DNA from: Sandarakinorhabdus limnophila DSM 17366
GTDB taxonomy: Bacteria > Pseudomonadota > Alphaproteobacteria > Sphingomonadales > Sphingomonadaceae
Length of the DNA: 64,000 nt
Assembly (NCBI RefSeq): GCF_000420765.1
Contig: NZ_ATVO01000006.1
Location: 342,225 to 406,224 of the forward strand
Direction of reading: 5' to 3'
Each line of letters opens with the position of its first letter. Position 1 is the first letter of the stretch. The position numbers were made by a program, and so were the translations under genes. Below the pieces are notes generated by a model. The model saw only the letters and a program-made list of their open reading frames with translations, did not search any database and was not told the DNA's origin. This document shows, one piece after another, positions 35,211-45,069 of the stretch.

Positions 35211-36103
35211 CAGCCCTCGCCGCCCCTCCGGCCGCGCGCGGCAAGCTGACGGCGTCTGCGCCGCTGGCGCCGCTCGTCTGGTTCAAGGCCGGCGGCGTGG
35301 CGGACTGGTTGTTCGAGCCGGCCGATGTCGATGATCTGCGCGCTTTCCTGAAAACCCTGCCTGCCGATGTGCCGGTGATGGCGCTGGGGCTGGGCAGCAA
35401 TCTGATCGTGCGCGATGGCGGCGTGCCGGGCGTTGTGGTGCGGCTGGGCAAGGCGTTCGGCAAGGTCAGCGCGACAAGCGACACACTCACCTGTGGCGGC
35501 GGTGCATCGGGCATCGCGGTGAGCAGCGCCGCGCGCGATGCCGGCGTGGCGGGCCTGGAATTCCTGCGCGGCATCCCCGGCACGGTGGGCGGCTTCGTGC
35601 GGATGAACGGCGGCGCTTATGGCCGCGAAGTCGCCGATGTGCTGATGGACGTCATGGTGGTTACCCGGGACGGCAGCATTGAAACCCGCGCCCTGTCGGC
35701 GCTCGACTACAGCTATCGCCACAGCAATCTGCAGGACGGCGAGATCGTCGTTTCGGCACGTCTCAAGGGTCAACCCGGCGAGAAGGCCGCCATCCAGGCC
35801 GAGATGGACCGCATCGCCGCCGCCCGCGAAGCCAGCCAGCCGCTGCGCACCCGCACCGGCGGTTCCACCTTCAAGAATCCAGCGCCGCACAAGGCCTGGG
35901 AACTGGTGCACAATGCCGGCTGCCGAGGGCTGCGGGTTGGCGGGGCTGAAGTGAGCGAGAAGCATAGCAATTTCCTGATCAACAGTCACCGCGCCACCGC
36001 CGCCGATATCGAGGCGCTGGGCGAACTGGTGCGCGCCCATGTGCTGCGCACGCAGGGCGTGTCGTTGGAGTGGGAAATCCAGCGCGTGGGGCGGGTGCAA
36101 TGA
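35207..36103 (+). CDS. murB: UDP-N-acetylenolpyruvoylglucosamine reductase
   Basis: A 298-residue FAD enzyme that reduces enolpyruvyl-UDP-GlcNAc to UDP-MurNAc. FAD-binding features are [24 protein letters not shown] and [15 protein letters not shown]; the catalytic Ser lies in [10 protein letters not shown] and the terminal [19 protein letters not shown] is standard. It starts with GTG at 35207 overlapping the murC stop (GTGA), the start that preserves the family's length; a longer in-frame extension lies in murC. Confidence 0.95.
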   Translation: MTALAAPPAARGKLTASAPLAPLVWFKAGGVADWLFEPADVDDLRAFLKTLPADVPVMALGLGSNLIVRDGGVPGVVVRLGKAFGKVSATSDTLTCGGGASGIAVSSAARDAGVAGLEFLRGIPGTVGGFVRMNGGAYGREVADVLMDVMVVTRDGSIETRALSALDYSYRHSNLQDGEIVVSARLKGQPGEKAAIQAEMDRIAAAREASQPLRTRTGGSTFKNPAPHKAWELVHNAGCRGLRVGGAEVSEKHSNFLINSHRATAADIEALGELVRAHVLRTQGVSLEWEIQRVGRVQ

Positions 36104-37047
36104 AGGTGGCAGTGCTCATGGGCGGCTGGTCGGCGGAGCGCGAGGTGTCCCTCACCTCCGGCCGCGGCATCGCGCAGGCCTGCCGCAGCCTGGGCCACGA
36201 CGTGGTGGAAATCGACATGGGCCGCGATGTGGCGCAGCGCCTGATCGAGGCCGCGCCTGATGTGGTGTTCAACGCGCTGCACGGCACGCCAGGCGAAGAT
36301 GGAACGGTGCAAGGCCTGATGGACCTGCTGGGCCTTTGCTACACGCACAGCGGGCTGACCACTTCGGCCATTGCCATCGACAAGGAACTCACCAAGAAAG
36401 TGCTGGTGCCGGCGGGCGTGCCGATGCCGCTGGGCAAGGTCGTTACCAGTGAAAGCCTGTTCGACGGCGATCCGCTGGCCCGGCCTTATGTGCTGAAGCC
36501 GGTCAACGAAGGCTCGTCCGTCGGCGTCGCCATCGTCACCGACGCCAGCAATTACGGCAATCCCATCCGCCGCGACGTGCCAGGGCCTTGGGCTGCATTC
36601 GAAACACTGCTGGCCGAGCCGTTTGTGGCCGGCAAGGAATTGACCGTGGCGGTGATCGGCGACGAAGCCCTGGCCGTGACCGAATTGCAGACCTCCAGCG
36701 GCTTTTATGATTACGAAGCCAAATATACCGATGGCATGACCCTGCACATCTGCCCCGCCGAACTGCCGGCCGATGTGGAAGCCGCCTGCCTGGCCCATGC
36801 GCTGACCGCCCACCGTGCGCTTGGCTGCCGGGGCACCAGCCGTTCCGATTTCCGTTGGGATCCGGCGCTGGGGCTGGCCGGCCTGTTCCTGCTGGAAACC
36901 AACACCCAGCCGGGCATGACGCCCTTGAGCCTGGTGCCGGAGCAGGCAAAGTATCGCGGCATCAGTTACGAGCAACTGGTGCAGCGCCTGATCGATATGG
37001 CCCTGCATGATTTTGGGCGCGACCACGGTAAGGGAGGCCAGCCATGA
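36100..37047 (+). CDS. ddl: D-alanine:D-alanine ligase
   Basis: A 315-residue ATP-grasp ligase making the D-Ala-D-Ala dipeptide used by MurF. It begins [20 protein letters not shown], contains NALHGTPGEDGTVQG, the nucleotide loop NEGSSVGVAI and the metal-binding LETNTQPGMTPLS. The ATG at 36100 overlaps murB's stop by 3-4 bases. Whether this is DdlA- or DdlB-like is not meaningful here. Confidence 0.95.
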   Translation: MKVAVLMGGWSAEREVSLTSGRGIAQACRSLGHDVVEIDMGRDVAQRLIEAAPDVVFNALHGTPGEDGTVQGLMDLLGLCYTHSGLTTSAIAIDKELTKKVLVPAGVPMPLGKVVTSESLFDGDPLARPYVLKPVNEGSSVGVAIVTDASNYGNPIRRDVPGPWAAFETLLAEPFVAGKELTVAVIGDEALAVTELQTSSGFYDYEAKYTDGMTLHICPAELPADVEAACLAHALTAHRALGCRGTSRSDFRWDPALGLAGLFLLETNTQPGMTPLSLVPEQAKYRGISYEQLVQRLIDMALHDFGRDHGKGGQP

Positions 37048-37919
37048 CTGCCGCCGTTCTGAAACGCGGCGCCAGGCCACCAAAAGCCGCGCAGAATCGG
37101 CCGACGCGCGTGTCTGGCGCACAGAAAATCACCCGCCAGCAGTTGGGTATCGGTGGCGCGGTGTTACTGGCGATTGCGATCGCGGTGATGGTCGCCGTGG
37201 GCGTGCCGCAGCGCATCTGGAACGGCTTTGTGGAATGGACCGCCGCGCAAGGGTGGGAAGTGCGCCATGTCGAACTGACCGGCGCCCGTGAGCAGGAGCG
37301 GCTGGCGATCTATGCCGCCGTCTTGAATGGCCCGAGCAACGCCATGCTCGCCACCGATCTGGACGATGTGCGCGACCGGCTGCGCGCGCTGCCGTGGCTG
37401 GCCGATGCCAGCGTGCAGCGCCGCCTGCCCGATACGCTGGTGATCGAGGTGAAGGAACGCAAACCCGTCGCGCTTTGGCAGTATCACCAGCGCCTGGCCG
37501 CCATCGATATCACCGGCAAGGTGCTGACCCGCGAGCGCCTGGAACGCTGGAACGATCTGCCGATCCTGGTTGGTGCCGGCGCCAATGCCCGCGTGCGCGA
37601 CGCGCTGGAACTGATCGCCGCAACGCCGCTGGGCCGTGACGTGAATGCCGCCGTGTTCGTGGGTGGCCGCCGCTGGGATTTGCGGTTCAAGAGTGGCGAG
37701 ACGCTGGCGCTGCCCGATCAGCCCGGCCAGGCCCGCGCGGCGCTGGCCACATTTGCCAAGTTGGATGGGCAGGGGCCGGAGCGGTTGCTGGGCGGGCGTT
37801 TCACCCGGTTCGATCTGCGGTTGCCGGGCCGCATGATCGTTGCGGGACCTGCGGTGGCCGAAACATTGGCCGAAGCGGAAAAGGCGCGCCGCGCCGCCGC
37901 ACAGGCCCAAAAGATCTGA
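37044..37919 (+). CDS. ftsQ: Cell division protein FtsQ
   Basis: A 291-residue bitopic division protein linking FtsL/FtsB to the ring. A basic cytosolic N-terminus is followed by one helix (about 35-54), a POTRA domain (VRHVELTGAREQERLAI to LPDTLVIEVKERKPVAL) and a beta domain (LAAIDITGKVL onward), ending in an Ala-rich tail. ATG overlaps ddl's stop by 4 bases; ftsA begins 7 bases after its stop. Confidence 0.93.
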   Translation: MTAAVLKRGARPPKAAQNRPTRVSGAQKITRQQLGIGGAVLLAIAIAVMVAVGVPQRIWNGFVEWTAAQGWEVRHVELTGAREQERLAIYAAVLNGPSNAMLATDLDDVRDRLRALPWLADASVQRRLPDTLVIEVKERKPVALWQYHQRLAAIDITGKVLTRERLERWNDLPILVGAGANARVRDALELIAATPLGRDVNAAVFVGGRRWDLRFKSGETLALPDQPGQARAALATFAKLDGQGPERLLGGRFTRFDLRLPGRMIVAGPAVAETLAEAEKARRAAAQAQKI

Positions 37920-37926
37920 GGAACAT

Positions 37927-39204
37927 ATGGCCCCCCGTATTCCCCTTCCTCCCCTTGGCCGGAGCCAGTCCGAACGGCCGGTCGCCGTGCTTGATGTCGG
38001 CACCTCGAAAGTATCGGCCTTGATTGCGCTGGTGGGAGGCGACGGACCGCCGCGGATCATCGGCAGCGGGCAAAAGCCCTGCATGGGCCTGAAGCGCGGC
38101 ACCGTGACAGATTTCGACAAGGCCGAAATGGCGATCCGTGGCGCCATTGACCAGGCCGAACGCGCGGCCGGCATGCAGATGGACAGTGTTGTGGCCAGCT
38201 TTGCCGCCGGCAACATGGCCAGTAGCATGGCCAGTGCCGAGATCGACATCGCTGGCGCCAGCATCACCCCCACCGACATGGTGACGCTGCGCCAGGCCGG
38301 CCGTGCCGCCATCGATCCGCGCGGGCGCAGCGTGGTGCATGCCTTGCCGGCGCTGTACACGCTGGATGGCCTGCCCGGCGTTGAAAGCCCGCTGGGCCTG
38401 CATGCCGATCGGCTGGGCATGGATATCCATGTCGTCACTGCCGACACACCGGCGATTCTGAACTTCACCCGCGCCGTGGCGCAATCGCACCTGGGCATTT
38501 CCACGCTGGTTGCCAGCCCGCTGGCCGCCAGCCTCGCCGTGCTGGACGAGGAAGAGCGCGATATCGGCGTGGCGCTGATCGACATCGGCGCCGGCATGAC
38601 CAGCATTGCCGTGCACAAGTTCGGCATCGCCGTGGGCGTCGCCACCGTGCCCATGGGCAGCGCCGACATCACCGACGACATTGCGGCGGCCTTCGACACC
38701 AAGCGCAGCATTGCCGAACGGTTGAAGACCTTTGATGGCGCGGCAGTGGCCACCATCCGTGATCAGTCCGACCCGGTGCTGATCACGCCGTCGGTCGAGG
38801 ATGGCAGCGTGGAAGCCCGTAAGGTACCACGCGCACAACTGGTGGGCGTTATCCGCACCCGGCTCGACATGTTGTTCGGCGAGATTGGCAAGGCGCTGTT
38901 ATCGCTGGGTTTTGTCGGCCCGCAGGCACGGCGGATCGTGCTGACCGGCGGCGGCTCCGATCTGCGCTCGATCGCCGATTATGCCGGCTCCTATCTGGGC
39001 TGCAACGTGCGCATCGGGCGGCCGCGCGGCCTTACCGGCCTGCCGGTGGCGCAGGAAGGCCCGGCCTTTGCGACACTGGCCGGCCTGGTGCTGTTTGCGC
39101 AAGGCGACCCCGGCGACGTGTGGCATGCGCAAGTGTCGGGCGAAGCTCCCTCGCTTCGGCGCGGATTCGGGGGAGTCATCGAAAAACTGTGGGGAAGTCT
39201 GTGA
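37927..39204 (+). CDS. ftsA: Cell division protein FtsA
   Basis: A 425-residue actin-family ATPase that tethers FtsZ to the membrane. Phosphate-1 motif VLDVGTSKVSALI, phosphate-2 LIDIGAGMTSIAV, an adenosine motif VLTGGGSDL and the C-terminal amphipathic helix (GGVIEKLWGSL) are visible. ATG at 37927 follows GAGGAACAT. The 59 bases to ftsZ carry a ribosome site (CTCGGGAGACACGAC) but no obvious terminator. Confidence 0.95.
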   Translation: MAPRIPLPPLGRSQSERPVAVLDVGTSKVSALIALVGGDGPPRIIGSGQKPCMGLKRGTVTDFDKAEMAIRGAIDQAERAAGMQMDSVVASFAAGNMASSMASAEIDIAGASITPTDMVTLRQAGRAAIDPRGRSVVHALPALYTLDGLPGVESPLGLHADRLGMDIHVVTADTPAILNFTRAVAQSHLGISTLVASPLAASLAVLDEEERDIGVALIDIGAGMTSIAVHKFGIAVGVATVPMGSADITDDIAAAFDTKRSIAERLKTFDGAAVATIRDQSDPVLITPSVEDGSVEARKVPRAQLVGVIRTRLDMLFGEIGKALLSLGFVGPQARRIVLTGGGSDLRSIADYAGSYLGCNVRIGRPRGLTGLPVAQEGPAFATLAGLVLFAQGDPGDVWHAQVSGEAPSLRRGFGGVIEKLWGSL

Positions 39205-39263
39205 AGTCACTTCCCAGCGATTCACGCATCATCTAGTATGCTTTTGACCTCGGGAGACACGAC

Positions 39264-40784
39264 ATGCTGGAATTCGCCAAGCCAGAACTGACCGAACTGA
39301 AGCCGCGTATCGCTGTCATTGGTGTCGGCGGTGCCGGCTGTAATGCGGTGGCCAACATGATTGCCGCCGATCTGATGGGCGTGGAGTTCGTGGTCGCCAA
39401 CACCGATGCCCAACAGCTGGCCATGAGCCCGGCTGGCACCCGCATCCAGCTTGGCATGAAGATCACACAGGGCCTGGGCGCCGGCGCCCGCCCGGAAATC
39501 GGCCGTGCTGCCGCCGAGGAAACGCTTGAGCAACTCGAAACCGCGCTGGATGGCGCGCACATGTGCTTCATCGCCGCCGGCATGGGCGGCGGCACCGGCA
39601 CGGGCGCAGCCCCAGTCGTGGCCCGCGCTGCGCGCGAAAAGGGCATATTGACGGTTGGTGTCGTCACCAAGCCGTTCAGCTTTGAAGGCGCCAAGCGCAT
39701 GCGCGCCGCCGAGGAAGGCATTGCCGAACTGCAGAAGCATGTCGACACGCTGATCATCATCCCGAACCAGAATCTGTTCCTGATCGCCAACGCCAACACC
39801 ACCTTCAAGGACGCCTTTGCGATGGCGGACCAGGTGCTGCATCAGGGCGTGCGCGGCATCACCGATCTGATGATCATGCCGGGCCTGATCAACCTCGATT
39901 TCGCCGACATCCGCACCGTGATGAGCGAGATGGGCAAGGCGATGATGGGCACCGGCGAAGCCACGGGCGAAGGCCGTGCCATCGAAGCGGCGCAGAAGGC
40001 GATTGCCAACCCGCTGCTCGATGAAGTGTCGATGCGCGGCGCCAAGGGTGTCATCATCAACATCACCGGTGGCGACGATCTGAAGCTGATGGAAGTGGAC
40101 GAAGCCGCTTCCTACATCCGCGACATGGTCGATACCGAAGCCAACATCATCGTGGGCAGCGCCTTCAACAAAGATCTGGATGGCCTGATGCGGGTGAGCG
40201 TGGTCGCCACCGGCATCGATGCTGCCAGCCGCCCGATGCCGGTACCGGCGCCGCAGAAGAAGGCGGCCGCACCGGCCTTCCTTTCGCAGCCCAGCATCTT
40301 CACTATGCCGCCGCCGATCAGCCAGCCGGAACCGGAGCTGGAGCCGGTGGCTGAAGTGCAGCCGGAACCGGAACCGGTGAACGAAGCGCCCGTTGCCCCG
40401 ACGCTTGACTTGCCCGTGGGCGAGGAAGCCATGGCACGCGTGCTCGATGGCATCGATGGCAATCAGCCCGAACCCGCCGACGCGGTGGAGGACGACGCCA
40501 TGGATCTGGCCGAGATGGGCGAACGGATTGAAACCAGCTTCACCTTCACACCGGTCACGCCGGCAGTGTCTGGACCTGTCGCTGGCCCGGCGGCGAACCC
40601 GCCTCCGGCGCCGGAGCCGGTGGCTGAAGATCGCCCGCTGACCCTGTTTGAACGCATGATGGGCATGAGCCGCAAGCCGCGCGCCCCGGAAGCGCCGCCC
40701 GCCACGCTAGCGCCGCAGCCGGAACCGCCGCAGGCCAGCGATGATGATGTGCCCGGCTTCATGAAGCGGCAGGTGAATCGCTGA
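39264..40784 (+). CDS. ftsZ: Tubulin-like division protein FtsZ
   Basis: A 506-residue GTPase that polymerises into the Z ring. The GTP-binding start is [16 protein letters not shown], the tubulin signature [11 protein letters not shown] is complete, T7 loop [11 protein letters not shown] holds the catalytic Asp. After residue about 325 comes a long Pro/Glu/Ala-rich linker typical of alphaproteobacteria, ending in the conserved tail [14 protein letters not shown] that binds FtsA and other partners. Last gene of the cluster; an intrinsic terminator follows. Confidence 0.97.
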   Translation: MLEFAKPELTELKPRIAVIGVGGAGCNAVANMIAADLMGVEFVVANTDAQQLAMSPAGTRIQLGMKITQGLGAGARPEIGRAAAEETLEQLETALDGAHMCFIAAGMGGGTGTGAAPVVARAAREKGILTVGVVTKPFSFEGAKRMRAAEEGIAELQKHVDTLIIIPNQNLFLIANANTTFKDAFAMADQVLHQGVRGITDLMIMPGLINLDFADIRTVMSEMGKAMMGTGEATGEGRAIEAAQKAIANPLLDEVSMRGAKGVIINITGGDDLKLMEVDEAASYIRDMVDTEANIIVGSAFNKDLDGLMRVSVVATGIDAASRPMPVPAPQKKAAAPAFLSQPSIFTMPPPISQPEPELEPVAEVQPEPEPVNEAPVAPTLDLPVGEEAMARVLDGIDGNQPEPADAVEDDAMDLAEMGERIETSFTFTPVTPAVSGPVAGPAANPPPAPEPVAEDRPLTLFERMMGMSRKPRAPEAPPATLAPQPEPPQASDDDVPGFMKRQVNR

Positions 40785-40858
40785 GACAGGCGTGGGCTGC
40801 AACGGACGGACTTGTCCCACAACCCATTGCAGACCGTTCACGCTGCAAGATGATCAAG

Positions 40859-40886
40859 GCCCGGCTGGCAACAGCCGGGCCTTTTT
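40859..40886 (+). terminator. Rho-independent terminator after ftsZ
   Basis: A perfect 8-bp stem (GCCCGGCT at 40859-40866, complement at 40873-40880) with a 6-base loop is followed by CTTTTTC. It lies 75 bases after the ftsZ stop and ends the division cluster. Confidence 0.88.
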
Positions 40887-40925
40887 CGTGCGAGGGAAAA
40901 GCCGCGCTGCAGCGTTGTTGATGGC

Positions 40926-42368
40926 ATGAGCCTTTCTGCAATTGCCCTCAATCGCTTCGGCCTTGGCGCCCGCCCCAGCGATGCAGCGCCTGCCGATCCG
41001 CGCGGCTGGCTGCTGGGTCAACTTGGTCGATTTGATCCACGCCCGGCCGTGATCACCGCCCTCCCCAATGCTGCGGCGATGACCCTGCAATATCGGCAGA
41101 ATCTGGCGCAGCTGCGCCGGCAAGGTCTGATCGGCGCCCGCCGGCCGGGCGATCCAGAAGCGCCACGTGGCCCTGAAGCCGAAGCGGCCAACGAGATGGG
41201 GGCCAACCAGGCCCAACGCGAGCGCCGCCAGGCCTTTGCCCAGGCCTATGGCGGGCAGGTCGGTGCGCGGTTGACGCTCTCGCTCACCAGCGCGACCCCC
41301 TTTGCCGAACGGCTGGTGCATTTCTGGGCCAATCATTTCGCCATTTCCACCGACAAGCTGGCCACCGCCACCATGGGCGGCCCGTTGGAGTTCGAAGCCA
41401 TCCGCCCCAACATCGGCGGCCGGTTCAGCGACATGCTGCTGGCCATCACTCGCCATCCGGGGATGCAATTCTATCTGGATCAGGCGCAATCGATCGGCCC
41501 AAACAGCCTGCTGGGTGAGGCGGCCCGCCGCCGTAACGCCCCCCGTCAGCCTGGCCTGAACGAAAATCTGGCCCGCGAGATCCTCGAACTGCACACGCTG
41601 GGTGCCGGCAACTATACGCAGGCCGATGTCGCCGGCCTCGCCCGCGCGCTCACCGGCTGGAGCATCGGCGGCTTCGTGCGCCGGCCTTTGGGGGTGGCCG
41701 CGCCAGACGGGCAGTTCGTCTTCCAGCCGGCCTGGCATGAGCCGGGCGGTGTAACCGTGGCGGGGCGCCCCTATCGCCAGAATGGCGAGGCGCAGGCGCT
41801 GGCCATTTTGCAGGATCTTGCGCTCAATCCCCTCACCGCCCGTCGCCTCGCGGTGAAACTCGCCCGGCATTTTGTCGCCGATGCGCCGCCGCCGGCGCTG
41901 GTTGATCGCATGGCCGCCGCCTACCTGGCCAGCGGCGGGCAATTGCCGGCGCTCTATCGCGCCTTGATCGAAGCCCCGGAAGCCTGGGCGACACCATTGG
42001 CCAAGTTCAAGACGCCGTGGGACTGGCTGGTTTCGTCCCTGCGCGCCCTGGGCCGCGAGAACGTGCCGCCACTGCAGGCGATCGGCGCGCTACGCGAACT
42101 GGGCCAGCCTGTGTGGCGCCCCGGTTCACCCGCCGGTTGGGAGGATGACGCCGCGCGCTGGGCCGCGCCCGATGCGCTGCTGCGCCGGGTGGAAGTCGCC
42201 AGCCGCATCGCTGCGCCGCTGGCCGCCACTCTCGATGCGCGCAGCCTTGCGCCGCGCATTCTGCCCGGCACGCTGTCGCCTGCCACCGCCAGCGCCATTG
42301 CACGGGCAGAAAGCCCGGCCGAGGGCCTCGCGCTGCTCCTCGTCGCTCCAGAATTCTTGCGCCGATGA
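40926..42368 (+). CDS. DUF1800 family protein
   Basis: A 480-residue DUF1800 protein. It opens LSAIALNRFGLGARPSD and has the conserved LVHFWANHFAIS, ENLAREILELHTLG and LTGWSIGG segments seen across the family. No obvious signal peptide is seen. DUF1800 proteins almost always precede a DUF1501 protein; the pair is thought to act together in the envelope, but the function is unknown. The stop overlaps the start of the DUF1501 gene by 4 bases. Confidence 0.93.
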   Translation: MSLSAIALNRFGLGARPSDAAPADPRGWLLGQLGRFDPRPAVITALPNAAAMTLQYRQNLAQLRRQGLIGARRPGDPEAPRGPEAEAANEMGANQAQRERRQAFAQAYGGQVGARLTLSLTSATPFAERLVHFWANHFAISTDKLATATMGGPLEFEAIRPNIGGRFSDMLLAITRHPGMQFYLDQAQSIGPNSLLGEAARRRNAPRQPGLNENLAREILELHTLGAGNYTQADVAGLARALTGWSIGGFVRRPLGVAAPDGQFVFQPAWHEPGGVTVAGRPYRQNGEAQALAILQDLALNPLTARRLAVKLARHFVADAPPPALVDRMAAAYLASGGQLPALYRALIEAPEAWATPLAKFKTPWDWLVSSLRALGRENVPPLQAIGALRELGQPVWRPGSPAGWEDDAARWAAPDALLRRVEVASRIAAPLAATLDARSLAPRILPGTLSPATASAIARAESPAEGLALLLVAPEFLRR

Positions 42369-43531
42369 TCGACCCCAAAATCAACCGCCGTTCCCTGCTG
42401 GCGCGCGGCGCCCTCATCGGTGGCTTTGCCCTGACCCCACAGCTGGCGCTAGCGGCGGCCGGCACCGATCAACGCCTGGTGTTCATAATCCTGCGCGGCG
42501 CCATGGACGGGCTGGCCGCCATCCCGCCGATTGGCGATGCCCGCCTGAACCAATTGCGTGGGGGCCTCGCCCAGCCGCCCGAGCAGTTCGGCGCCATGCT
42601 GAAGCTGACCAGCGATTTTGCCGCCCATCCGGCACTCAAAGGCTTTGCCGGGCTGTTCGCGGCAGGCGAGGCCAGCGTGGTGCACGCCATCGCCAGCCCC
42701 TATCGCGAGCGCAGCCATTTCGATGCGCAGAACATCCTCGAGACCGGCGGCAATGCGGCTTATGCGCTGAAGGATGGTTGGCTGAACCGGCTACTGCCTC
42801 TGCTACCAGCGGCCCCGCCGCCCGTCGCCATTGCCGCCACCCTGCCCGCGCTGTTGCGCGGGGCTGCGCCCACCACCAACTTTGCCCCCAGCCGCCTGCC
42901 CGATGCCAGCGCCAGCCTGAAAGCCCGCGTTGCCGCGCTGTATGAGAATGACGCGCTGCTGCACCGGCTGTGGAGCGAGGCGATGGCCACCGAGATGATG
43001 GCTGGCACCAACGATGGCGGCACCGGCAATCCGCAAGACCTCGCTACCAGCGCCGCGCGTCTGCTTGCTGATCCGGCGGGCCCACGCATCGCCGTGCTCG
43101 ATCTGGGCGGGTGGGACACGCATGCCGGCCAGGCGCTGCGGCTGGGCAATCAGCTGCGCCAACTGGATGGCGTGATCACCACGCTCAAAACCGGCCTGGG
43201 CCCAGCCTGGGCCAACACGCTGGTGATCGCCGCCACCGAATTCGGCCGCACCGTGGCGGCCAACGGCACCGGCGGCACTGATCACGGCACGGCAAGCGCG
43301 GCGCTGCTGGCTGGAGGTCAATTGAAGGGTGGCCCGGCAGCGGGCCGCGTGCTGGGTGATTGGCCGGGCTTGAGCACTCTTTACGAAGGCCGCGATCTGC
43401 TGCCAACGACCAGCCTCAATAGCCTGTTTGCCGGGGCCGCAGCGGGCTTGTTCGGGTTGGACCCGGACCTGGTGACACGCCGCGTGTTCCCCGCAGCCCC
43501 GGCCCCACCACTGGCACTGATCAGGGCGTAA
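42365..43531 (+). CDS. DUF1501 family protein, Tat-exported
   Basis: A 388-residue protein of the DUF1501 family, structurally related to sulfatases and alkaline phosphatases. A twin-arginine signal (NRRSLLARGALIGGFAL) points to export as a folded protein. Family segments include LVFIILRGAMDGL, YRERSHFDAQNILETG, LDLGGWDTHAGQ and ATEFGRTVAANGTGGTDHGTAS, the last two carrying Asp and His residues that would be metal ligands. Co-transcribed with the DUF1800 gene. Substrate unknown. Ends 11 bases inside the convergent esterase gene. Confidence 0.93.
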   Translation: MIDPKINRRSLLARGALIGGFALTPQLALAAAGTDQRLVFIILRGAMDGLAAIPPIGDARLNQLRGGLAQPPEQFGAMLKLTSDFAAHPALKGFAGLFAAGEASVVHAIASPYRERSHFDAQNILETGGNAAYALKDGWLNRLLPLLPAAPPPVAIAATLPALLRGAAPTTNFAPSRLPDASASLKARVAALYENDALLHRLWSEAMATEMMAGTNDGGTGNPQDLATSAARLLADPAGPRIAVLDLGGWDTHAGQALRLGNQLRQLDGVITTLKTGLGPAWANTLVIAATEFGRTVAANGTGGTDHGTASAALLAGGQLKGGPAAGRVLGDWPGLSTLYEGRDLLPTTSLNSLFAGAAAGLFGLDPDLVTRRVFPAAPAPPLALIRA

Positions 43532-44384
43532 GCACACGCAGCAAAAAGTTGCTGGCATCGGTGAGCGCATTGGCCTTGCCGCGAAACGGCTTGGACAAGG
43601 CCAGCAAGATGCCGATGTGGCCAACATCGGGATAGAGCCTCACCTCGGCGCGGCCACCCAGATCGGTCAACGCATTGGCCAACCGCTGGCTGTTGCGCGG
43701 CAGCACGGTGGTATCGGTCTCGCCATGCAACAGCAGCAGCGGCGGCGCATCGGCGCGGGCGAAATGGATCGGCTGCGTGTCGTTCGGATCGGCCGCCTTG
43801 CCCAACGCCGCATCCGCCGCGCCGCCGGCCACGAACGGCCGGAAATCATAAGGCCCAGCCAGGCCCACGGCGGCCTTGATCTGGTCTGCCACGCCCCAGC
43901 GCCGATCGAGCGCCAACAACAGCGCGATGTGAGCGCCGGCACTGTGGCCCATCACCGCCACGCGGGCCGGATCCCCACCGTGAGCGGCGATATTGGCGCT
44001 GACCCATTTCATCGCCGCCGCGCCATCCTCCACGAACGCCGGCCAGCGCACCTGCGGCACCAGTCGATAGTCCGGCACCACCACCACAAAGCCGCGCGCC
44101 GCCAGCGCCCGCGCCGCAAAGCCATAACCTTGCCTGAGGCCGCTGTTCCAGCTGCCGCCATAGAAGAAGACGATGACAGGCAATTTCTGGTTGGCGCCTT
44201 GGGGTGCCCACACATCAAGCTTCTGGCGCGGATCGGTTCCGAAGGCCGCTCCGTCCACCAGTTGCTCCACGCCGCCATCACCGGGCGTGAGCCGGTTGAG
44301 GCCGTTCAAGGCGCCCAGCGGCGAACAGGCTGCGGCCAGTGGCGTCAGAGCAGCGACGGAGAGTAGCGAGCGGCGGGACATCAT
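43521..44384 (-). CDS. Alpha/beta hydrolase (carboxylesterase-like) lipoprotein
   Basis: A 287-residue esterase of the BD-FAE/carboxylesterase type. The N-terminus SRRSLLSVAALTPLAAACS combines a twin arginine with a lipobox, so it is probably a Tat-exported lipoprotein. The oxyanion region FFYGGSWNSG replaces the usual HGGGW, the nucleophile elbow is MGHSAGAHIA, and the acid/base residues are in HGETDTTV and YPDVGHIGI. The first of two adjacent ATGs (44384, 44381) was chosen. Convergent with the DUF1501 gene by 11 bases. Confidence 0.88.
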   Translation of the reverse strand: MMSRRSLLSVAALTPLAAACSPLGALNGLNRLTPGDGGVEQLVDGAAFGTDPRQKLDVWAPQGANQKLPVIVFFYGGSWNSGLRQGYGFAARALAARGFVVVVPDYRLVPQVRWPAFVEDGAAAMKWVSANIAAHGGDPARVAVMGHSAGAHIALLLALDRRWGVADQIKAAVGLAGPYDFRPFVAGGAADAALGKAADPNDTQPIHFARADAPPLLLLHGETDTTVLPRNSQRLANALTDLGGRAEVRLYPDVGHIGILLALSKPFRGKANALTDASNFLLRVLTP

Positions 44385-44419
44385 GCCGGCCCGATAAGGG
44401 GTTGAAGCAGAAAAGGAAA

Positions 44420-44556
44420 GCCTCCGGCGGGCAGGGACTCGTCCCTGCACCCGTTCGTTGGGCTGGGCTCTCGTGTGCCAGCATGCAGAGCAAATTTGAA
44501 AGCGGGCCGGCTGAAATCGAACGGGTGCAGGGTCTGCGATCCTGCCCGCCGGAGGC
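44420..44556. repeat. REP-like inverted pair
   Basis: Two arms of about 38 bases (44420-44457 and 44518-44556) are reverse complements except for a 7-8-base centre: 16 of 16 bases pair at the outer end and 15 of 15 at the inner end, across a 60-base spacer. Each arm also folds on itself (GCAGGGAC/GTCCCTGC in the left one). CCTCCGGCGGGCAGGG-type units resemble the REP sequences dispersed in alphaproteobacteria. It occupies the 235-base gap between the esterase and the molybdenum hydroxylase genes, where no gene was seen. Confidence 0.7.
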
Positions 44557-44619
44557 CACTTCTTCCCCTTCCCTTTCGTTCCCGCTATGCTGATACTCAC
44601 GCACAGGGGAGTCCGCATT

Positions 44620-45069
44620 ATGAAGCTGAACATCAACGGCAAGTCGGTTGACGTCACTGCCGATCCGGACATGCCGCTCTTGTGGGCGTTGCGTGATGTG
44701 CTGGGCCTGACCGGCACCAAGTTCGGCTGCGGCGCTGGCTTCTGCGGGGCGTGCACGGTGCAGCTGGATGGTGAGCCGGTGCGCGGCTGCCAGACGCCGG
44801 TTTCGGCCGTGGGCACCGCCAAGATCACCACCATTGAAGGGCTTTCCGCTTCGGCCTGGGGCCGCAAGTTGCAGGATGCATGGTTGGCGCTGGATGTGCC
44901 GCAGTGCGGCTATTGCCAGGCCGGGCAGTTGCTGGCCGCCGAAGCGCTGCTGCGGACTACCCCCAAGCCCACCGATGCCGATATCGATGCAGCGATGAGC
45001 GGCAACATATGCCGCTGCGCCACCTACACGCGCATCCGCGCCGCCATCAAGCAGGCGGCGGCCGCATGA
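44620..45069 (+). CDS. 2Fe-2S subunit of isoquinoline 1-oxidoreductase-like enzyme
   Basis: A 149-residue small subunit of a xanthine-dehydrogenase-family hydroxylase. The plant-type 2Fe-2S cluster uses the Cys residues of KFGCGAGFCGACTVQLDG and a later Cys (RGCQ); the second cluster uses QCGYCQAG and NICRCATYTRIR. It passes electrons from molybdenum to an acceptor. No FAD subunit is present, as in IorAB-type enzymes. ATG at 44620 follows CAGGGGAGTCC; an earlier ATG at 44587 has no such site. Overlaps the large subunit by 4 bases. Confidence 0.93.
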   Translation: MKLNINGKSVDVTADPDMPLLWALRDVLGLTGTKFGCGAGFCGACTVQLDGEPVRGCQTPVSAVGTAKITTIEGLSASAWGRKLQDAWLALDVPQCGYCQAGQLLAAEALLRTTPKPTDADIDAAMSGNICRCATYTRIRAAIKQAAAA

